Assembly: GCA_034408895.1 (NCBI GenBank) | Contig: JAWXCI010000010.1 | Coordinates: 14,975 to 78,974, forward strand | From: UBA4660 sp034408895 | GTDB lineage: Bacteria; Bacteroidota; Bacteroidia; Flavobacteriales_D; Sanyastnellaceae | Direction: 5' to 3' | Length of the DNA stretch: 64,000 nucleotides | Shown here: one piece after another, positions 59,896 through 64,000 of the stretch | Numbering within the stretch: the stretch's first letter is position 1 | Layout: the number at the start of each line of letters is the position of its first letter | Made by a program: the position numbers and the translations under genes | Notes under the pieces: generated by a model | What the model was told of the DNA's origin: nothing | Databases searched by the model: none | Seen by the model: only the letters and a program-made list of their open reading frames with translations

Positions 59896-60400
59896 TGCTA
59901 ATTCAGAAATTATATGCTTCATTCAAGAAAGCACTAAACCCACTTCCTCCTTGCCACAAAATTTATTCTTCTCCTCTTACTAACAAATTTCCAACTATAC
60001 CAACAAGGTATTTTGCCGGCAACTCGAACAGCACCCTGTTGAAGCCCGCGCCTATCGCACATCATGCCATGAATTCAGGAAAAAATGTCGGTCACGATAC
60101 CGCTTTAAAGCTATTGTAGGGTCGTTTGCCCGCGTCAAATCTTTGTCTCCGCCCAGCGGCAGAAAGTCATGTTTAAAACTAAAGGCAATTGTCAATTCTT
60201 TCGTGTTGCAACATGAACAGGAAAGACAAACATTTGACCTCGCCAAACAATAAAGCATGTGGATTTAAAGATGAAGGATTTGTTATTTGGAAATGATGCT
60301 TCTGCTGAACACGGAAGCATTTTTAGGCTAAAGACCTACCGCTACCAATAGAAGAAAAAAAATCACTCGAAATTTCACCCGAATAAAATATCCTAACAAC
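59896..60400. other. non-coding region before nrdB
   Basis: About 500 bases without a convincing gene on either strand. Short frames (up to 74 codons) lack protein-like composition. The part nearest nrdB is A-rich. No NrdR box of the usual form (two ACAnnATATnT-like repeats) was found by eye. It presumably contains the nrd promoter. Confidence 0.5.
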
Positions 60401-61378
60401 ATGAACACAGCAGAAGAACCCATCCTGAGAGAGAACCCCGATCGTTTCGTAATTTTCCCCATAGTGCACCACGACATCTGGCAGTATTACAAACGCCATG
60501 AGGCTAGTTTCTGGACAGCAGAAGAAATTGATCTTGAACCAGACCTGGTTGACTGGAATACAAAACTGAACAACGATGAACGACACTTTATTAAACATGT
60601 GCTCGCATTCTTTGCAGCCAGTGATGGTATAGTGAATGAAAATCTCGCTGAGAATTTTGTACGCGAAGTGCAGTACACCGAAGCCAAGTTTTTTTATGGC
60701 TTCCAGATCATGATGGAGAACATACACAGCGAAACGTACTCGCTGCTTATTGACACCTATATAAAGGACACTACTGAAAAAAACTACCTCTTTAAAGCGA
60801 TGGAAACGCTGGATTGCGTGAAGAAAAAAGCTGAGTGGGCCTTGCGCTGGATAAAGAATGGTTCGTTTGCCGAAAGGCTTGTGGCCTTTGCGGCAGTGGA
60901 AGGAATTTTCTTCAGCGGTTCGTTCTGTTCTATTTTCTGGCTGAAGAAACGCGGCCTGATGCCCGGCCTAAGTTTCTCGAACGAACTTATCTCTCGCGAT
61001 GAAGGTTTGCATTGCGATTTCGCATGCCACCTTTACACCAAACACCTGGTAAACAAAATGCCGAAGCAACAAATACAGGACATCATTTCCAACGCTGTGG
61101 AAATTGAAAAAGAATTTGTGACCGATGCTCTTCCTGTAAAATTAATTGGGATGAATGCTGACATGATGCAGCAGTACATCGAGTTTGTGGCCGATCGCCT
61201 GCTGGCAGAATTGGGCAATGAAAAAATTTACAACAAACCGAATCCATTCGATTTTATGGAAATGATTTCGCTCCAGGGCAAAACCAATTTCTTTGAAAAG
61301 CGCGTGGGCGAATACCAGAAAGCAGGTGTGCTAGGACAAAAGGAGAACAGCGGATTTGTGCTTGATGCCGACTTTTAA
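60401..61378 (+). CDS. nrdB: class I ribonucleotide reductase small subunit
   Basis: Beta subunit of the oxygen-dependent ribonucleotide reductase, 325 residues. It houses the diiron centre and tyrosyl radical. Iron ligands inferred by alignment to mammalian R2 are Asp75 (ASDGIV), Glu106 and His109 (MMENIHSETY), Glu167 (VEGIFFSG), Glu201 and His204 (RDEGLHCDF). The radical Tyr113 is conserved. The sequence is of the eukaryote-like group, without the N-terminal extension. It precedes nrdA by 191 bp, and a strong hairpin lies between the two. Confidence 0.96.
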   Translation: MNTAEEPILRENPDRFVIFPIVHHDIWQYYKRHEASFWTAEEIDLEPDLVDWNTKLNNDERHFIKHVLAFFAASDGIVNENLAENFVREVQYTEAKFFYGFQIMMENIHSETYSLLIDTYIKDTTEKNYLFKAMETLDCVKKKAEWALRWIKNGSFAERLVAFAAVEGIFFSGSFCSIFWLKKRGLMPGLSFSNELISRDEGLHCDFACHLYTKHLVNKMPKQQIQDIISNAVEIEKEFVTDALPVKLIGMNADMMQQYIEFVADRLLAELGNEKIYNKPNPFDFMEMISLQGKTNFFEKRVGEYQKAGVLGQKENSGFVLDADF

Positions 61379-61480
61379 ATTACCACCACGCCAAGAGCGT
61401 CACTTACCGTATGATGTCGGAGTTTTGATTTCCCGCATCATCATTACCCAAACAAAAGACATAGTAACAACTAAAAAAAT

Positions 61481-61515
61481 AGCTGTGGCGCGAAAGGAGA
61501 TTCGCACCACAGGCT
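61481..61515 (+). other. strong stem-loop between nrdB and nrdA
   Basis: AGCTGTGGCGCGAA (61481-61494) pairs with TTCGCACCACAGGCT (61501-61515) around the loop AGGAGA, with one mismatch and one bulged G. It is followed by AAAAAATTTTCTCTTT and lies 54 bases before the nrdA ATG. It could act as a partial terminator, an attenuator or an mRNA-stabilising structure. Confidence 0.6.
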
Positions 61516-61569
61516 AAAAAATTTTCTCTTTAATACAAGACAGCTAAAACCCCAGGGAGGACAAAAAAA

Positions 61570-64000
61570 ATGTATGTAATAAAACGCGATGGACACAAAG
61601 AGCCCGTGAAGTTTGACAAAATAACTGCACGCATTCAGAAACTTTGTTACGGATTGAATTCGCGAGTGGATTTCACCCGCATAGCCATGAAGGTGATTGA
61701 AGGAGTGTACGATGGTGTGAGTACCACCGAGTTGGATAACCTCGCTGCTGAAATTGCAGCTACCAATACGACCACGCACCCGGATTATGCATTGCTCGCT
61801 TCACGGATTGCTGTGGGCAACCTGCACAAAAACACGAAGAAATCGTTTTCGCAAACCATGCGTGATCTCTTTGAATATGTGGATCCTAAAACGGGTTTGA
61901 ATGCAGGACTGCTTGCCCAAGATGTAATGAATGCCGTAGATGAAAATGCACCACTCCTGGACAGCACCATTATCTACGATCGCGATTTTAATTTCGATTA
62001 TTTCGGGTTCAAGACACTGGAGCGTTCCTACTTACTAAAGCTGAATGGTCAAGTGGCTGAACGTCCGCAGCACATGTTTATGCGTGTGGCAGTGGGCATC
62101 CACAAGAACGATATGGATAATGTGGTAAAAACTTACAATATGATAAGCGAGGGTTGGTTCACCCACGCCACACCTACTTTGTTTAATGCAGGTACTCCGA
62201 AGCCACAGATGTCATCGTGCTTTTTGTTGCAAATGCAGGACGACAGCATCGAGGGGATTTACAATACACTCAAGCAAACCGCTCTCATCTCGCAGAGTGC
62301 AGGTGGTGTTGGGTTAAGCATTCATAACATCCGAGCGAAGGGTTCTTACATCAAGGGAACTAATGGCACGAGCAATGGAATTGTTCCAATGCTTCGTGTG
62401 TTTAATGACACTGCGCGTTATGTGGATCAGGGTGGAGGGAAACGCAAAGGTTCGTTTGCAATTTATCTCGAACCATGGCATGCCGATGTGTTTGATTTTC
62501 TTGATCTGAAAAAAAATACCGGCAAGGAAGAATCACGCGCAAGAGATTTGTTTTACGCATTATGGATTCCGGATTTGTTTATGAAGCGCGTGAAAGAAAA
62601 CGCAGAGTGGACCTTGATGTGCCCTCACGAATGCCCGGGCCTGTGCGATACATGGGGGGAAGAATTCGAAGCCCTCTACACCAAATACGAAAGCGCAGGA
62701 AAAGGCAGGCAAACTATTAAAGCACAGGAACTTTGGTTCAAGATTATGGAGAGCCAGATTGAGACTGGCACACCGTATATGCTTTTTAAAGATGCTGCAA
62801 ACCGCAAGAGCAACCAGCAAAACCTGGGCACCATTAAAAGTTCGAACTTGTGTACCGAAATTATCGAGTACACATCGGCCGATGAAATTGCGGTTTGTAA
62901 TCTCGGTTCTATCGCGCTGCCAAAATTCATTCGCGATGGTCAGTTCGATCATCACCGTTTGTTTGAAGTGACTTACCAGTTAGCCGTAAACCTCAACCGG
63001 GTGATTGACCGGAATTATTATCCTGTTCCGGAAACGCGCAAGAGCAATATGCGCCACCGCCCCATCGGTATTGGTGTGCAGGGATTGGCCGATGCATTCA
63101 TCCTGTTGCGCATGCCTTTCGACAGCAATGAAGCGCGGGTGTTGAACCGCGAAATTTTCGAAACAATTTATTACGCAGCTTGCACAGCATCGAAAGACCT
63201 TGCAATAAAAGATGCTCCTTATGAAACCTACCAGGGATCACCGGCCAGCAAAGGCATACTGCAATTCGATATGTGGAATGTAACTCCATCGCCACGCTGG
63301 GAGTGGGATGTGCTGAAGGCAGAAATAAAACAGCACGGCATGAGGAACTCGCTCCTGCTTGCCCCCATGCCCACCGCAAGCACTGCACAGATTCTCGGCA
63401 ACAACGAATGTTTTGAACCCTACACCACCAACATCTACACACGCAGAACCTTGTCGGGCGAATTCATTATCCTGAACAAACACCTGATGAAAGATTTGGT
63501 GAGCCTCGGTTTGTGGAATGACGATTTGAAGAACAAACTGATTGCAGCCAATGGTTCCGTGCAAAACATTGTGGAGATACCAGACAACCTGAAAGCGCTC
63601 TACAAAACTGCGTGGGAACTTTCCCAGAAAACTATTCTTGATATGGCTGCCGACCGCGGTGCATTCATCTGCCAAAGCCAGTCGCTCAATATTTTTATGG
63701 AGAATGCCAACTTCAACAAGCTCACCTCCATGCACTTCTATGCATGGGAATTGGGACTGAAAACCGGCATGTATTATCTGCGCACAAAAGCTGCAACCGA
63801 TGCCATCAAGTTTACCGTGGACAAGAAGTATAAGGATCTTCCAATTGTAGCAGAATCACAAGCGGCAGAAGCACAAGTTGCTTTCGCACCGCAAGAAGCC
63901 CTCCCGATAGCTATCGGGACACTCCCGGAGGGAAGGGAGGCTGAGCGCACTCAAGCACTCGTTGACTACACTGGAATGACAGCAGAAGAAATAGCCATTC
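61570..64000 (+). CDS. nrdA: class I ribonucleotide reductase large subunit, 5' part
   Basis: Alpha subunit, open to the window end (810 codons seen). It starts at ATG 61570 with an ATP-cone (MYVIKRDGHKEPVKFDKI). Redox-active cysteines lie in SSCFLLQMQDD and VCNLGSIALP. The NxCxE catalytic motif is NLCTE. Later come MRHRPIGIGVQGLADAF and LLAPMPTASTAQILGNNECFEPYTTNIYTRR. It converts ribonucleoside diphosphates to deoxy forms with NrdB. Near the end an 18-bp palindrome sits in a variable linker (EALPIAIGTLPEGREAERTQ), before the expected C-terminal Cys pair, which is outside the window. Confidence 0.95.
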   Translation, partial: MYVIKRDGHKEPVKFDKITARIQKLCYGLNSRVDFTRIAMKVIEGVYDGVSTTELDNLAAEIAATNTTTHPDYALLASRIAVGNLHKNTKKSFSQTMRDLFEYVDPKTGLNAGLLAQDVMNAVDENAPLLDSTIIYDRDFNFDYFGFKTLERSYLLKLNGQVAERPQHMFMRVAVGIHKNDMDNVVKTYNMISEGWFTHATPTLFNAGTPKPQMSSCFLLQMQDDSIEGIYNTLKQTALISQSAGGVGLSIHNIRAKGSYIKGTNGTSNGIVPMLRVFNDTARYVDQGGGKRKGSFAIYLEPWHADVFDFLDLKKNTGKEESRARDLFYALWIPDLFMKRVKENAEWTLMCPHECPGLCDTWGEEFEALYTKYESAGKGRQTIKAQELWFKIMESQIETGTPYMLFKDAANRKSNQQNLGTIKSSNLCTEIIEYTSADEIAVCNLGSIALPKFIRDGQFDHHRLFEVTYQLAVNLNRVIDRNYYPVPETRKSNMRHRPIGIGVQGLADAFILLRMPFDSNEARVLNREIFETIYYAACTASKDLAIKDAPYETYQGSPASKGILQFDMWNVTPSPRWEWDVLKAEIKQHGMRNSLLLAPMPTASTAQILGNNECFEPYTTNIYTRRTLSGEFIILNKHLMKDLVSLGLWNDDLKNKLIAANGSVQNIVEIPDNLKALYKTAWELSQKTILDMAADRGAFICQSQSLNIFMENANFNKLTSMHFYAWELGLKTGMYYLRTKAATDAIKFTVDKKYKDLPIVAESQAAEAQVAFAPQEALPIAIGTLPEGREAERTQALVDYTGMTAEEIAI
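63902..63919. repeat. 18-bp perfect palindrome inside nrdA
   Basis: TCCCGATAGCTATCGGGA is its own reverse complement and is flanked by further complementary C-rich and G-rich runs (CCCTCCC before, GGAGGGAAGGGAGG after). It is read in frame as PIAIGT. The same word is, from memory, a frequent dispersed palindrome in Bacteroidota genomes, though usually between genes. A shorter look-alike (TCCCGAT-GCA-ATCGGGA) lies at 1474-1490 inside the first gene. Confidence 0.75.

Noticed and set aside
1..64000. CRISPR arrays, tRNA or rRNA genes, prophage or intact insertion sequences
   Set aside because: No regularly spaced repeats, no cloverleaf-like or rRNA sequence, and no transposase, integrase or phage structural gene was recognised on either strand.

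Overview
The window is a stretch of a Bacteroidota chromosome, most like the Flavobacteriia/Cytophagia side of the phylum. The signs are: type IX secretion (T9SS) cargo proteins with C-terminal sorting domains, a PorP/SprF outer-membrane partner, a fused CcoNO subunit of the cbb3 oxidase, the DUF4271-hemD-rnpA-ctpA neighbourhood, sites resembling the Bacteroidota -7 element TAnnTTTG, and few Shine-Dalgarno sequences. No rRNA, tRNA, CRISPR array, intact insertion sequence or prophage was recognised. The genus cannot be told from the sequence alone.

Layout. 0.2-3.7 kb: a secreted lamin-tail-domain protein. 3.7-7.4 kb: housekeeping block (DUF4271 protein, hemD, rnpA, S41 protease). 7.4-13.7 kb: cell-envelope genes (O-antigen-ligase-like protein, GT9, GT2) with purD and two conserved membrane proteins. 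13.7-15.2 kb: small cytosolic proteins (SRPBCC, DinB, YkgJ-like). 15.4-21.5 kb: a 1,682-residue PKD-repeat adhesin followed by its likely PorP/SprF secretion partner. 21.4-22.4 kb: a scarred region in which a toxin-antitoxin pair is bracketed by copies of the porP 3' end, next to a relic of a surface-repeat gene. 22.6-27.4 kb: homogentisate dioxygenase, ksgA, a DUF4286 protein, a membrane cytochrome-b-like protein plus cytochrome c lipoprotein, and hflX. 27.4-38.9 kb: T9SS cargo (small type A protein, BNR propeller, PhoD-like phosphatase), a MORN-type repeat protein, a VTT membrane protein, RNase R and a deleted T9SS relic. 39-44 kb: an Hsp20 relic, a PAS histidine kinase overlapping a receiver-CRP hybrid regulator, a TauE family permease and decayed nosF/nosY. 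43.8-53.9 kb: the complete cbb3 oxidase block in two transcription units (ccoS-NO-Q-P-G-H-tauE-like, and usp-unknown-ccoI). 54-64 kb: secA, an IgGFc-binding-domain T9SS protein, nrdB and the 5' part of nrdA.

How it fits together. The most coherent theme is low-oxygen respiration. FNR/CRP-type inverted repeats (TGAY-N4-RTCA) lie before the cytochrome b/c genes, upstream of the two-component pair, before ccoS and before the usp-ccoI unit. The two-component pair encodes a CRP-type DNA-binding protein whose control domain is a receiver instead of an Fe-S sensor, so it is a natural candidate for reading those sites. A second theme is gene decay: five relics (surface-repeat protein, lamin-tail T9SS protein, Hsp20, nosF, nosY), several with internal deletions, lie within about 22 kb. 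A third is local repeat structure inside or against coding regions: a heptamer array in a signal peptide, a hairpin against the adhesin start codon, and a palindrome within nrdA.
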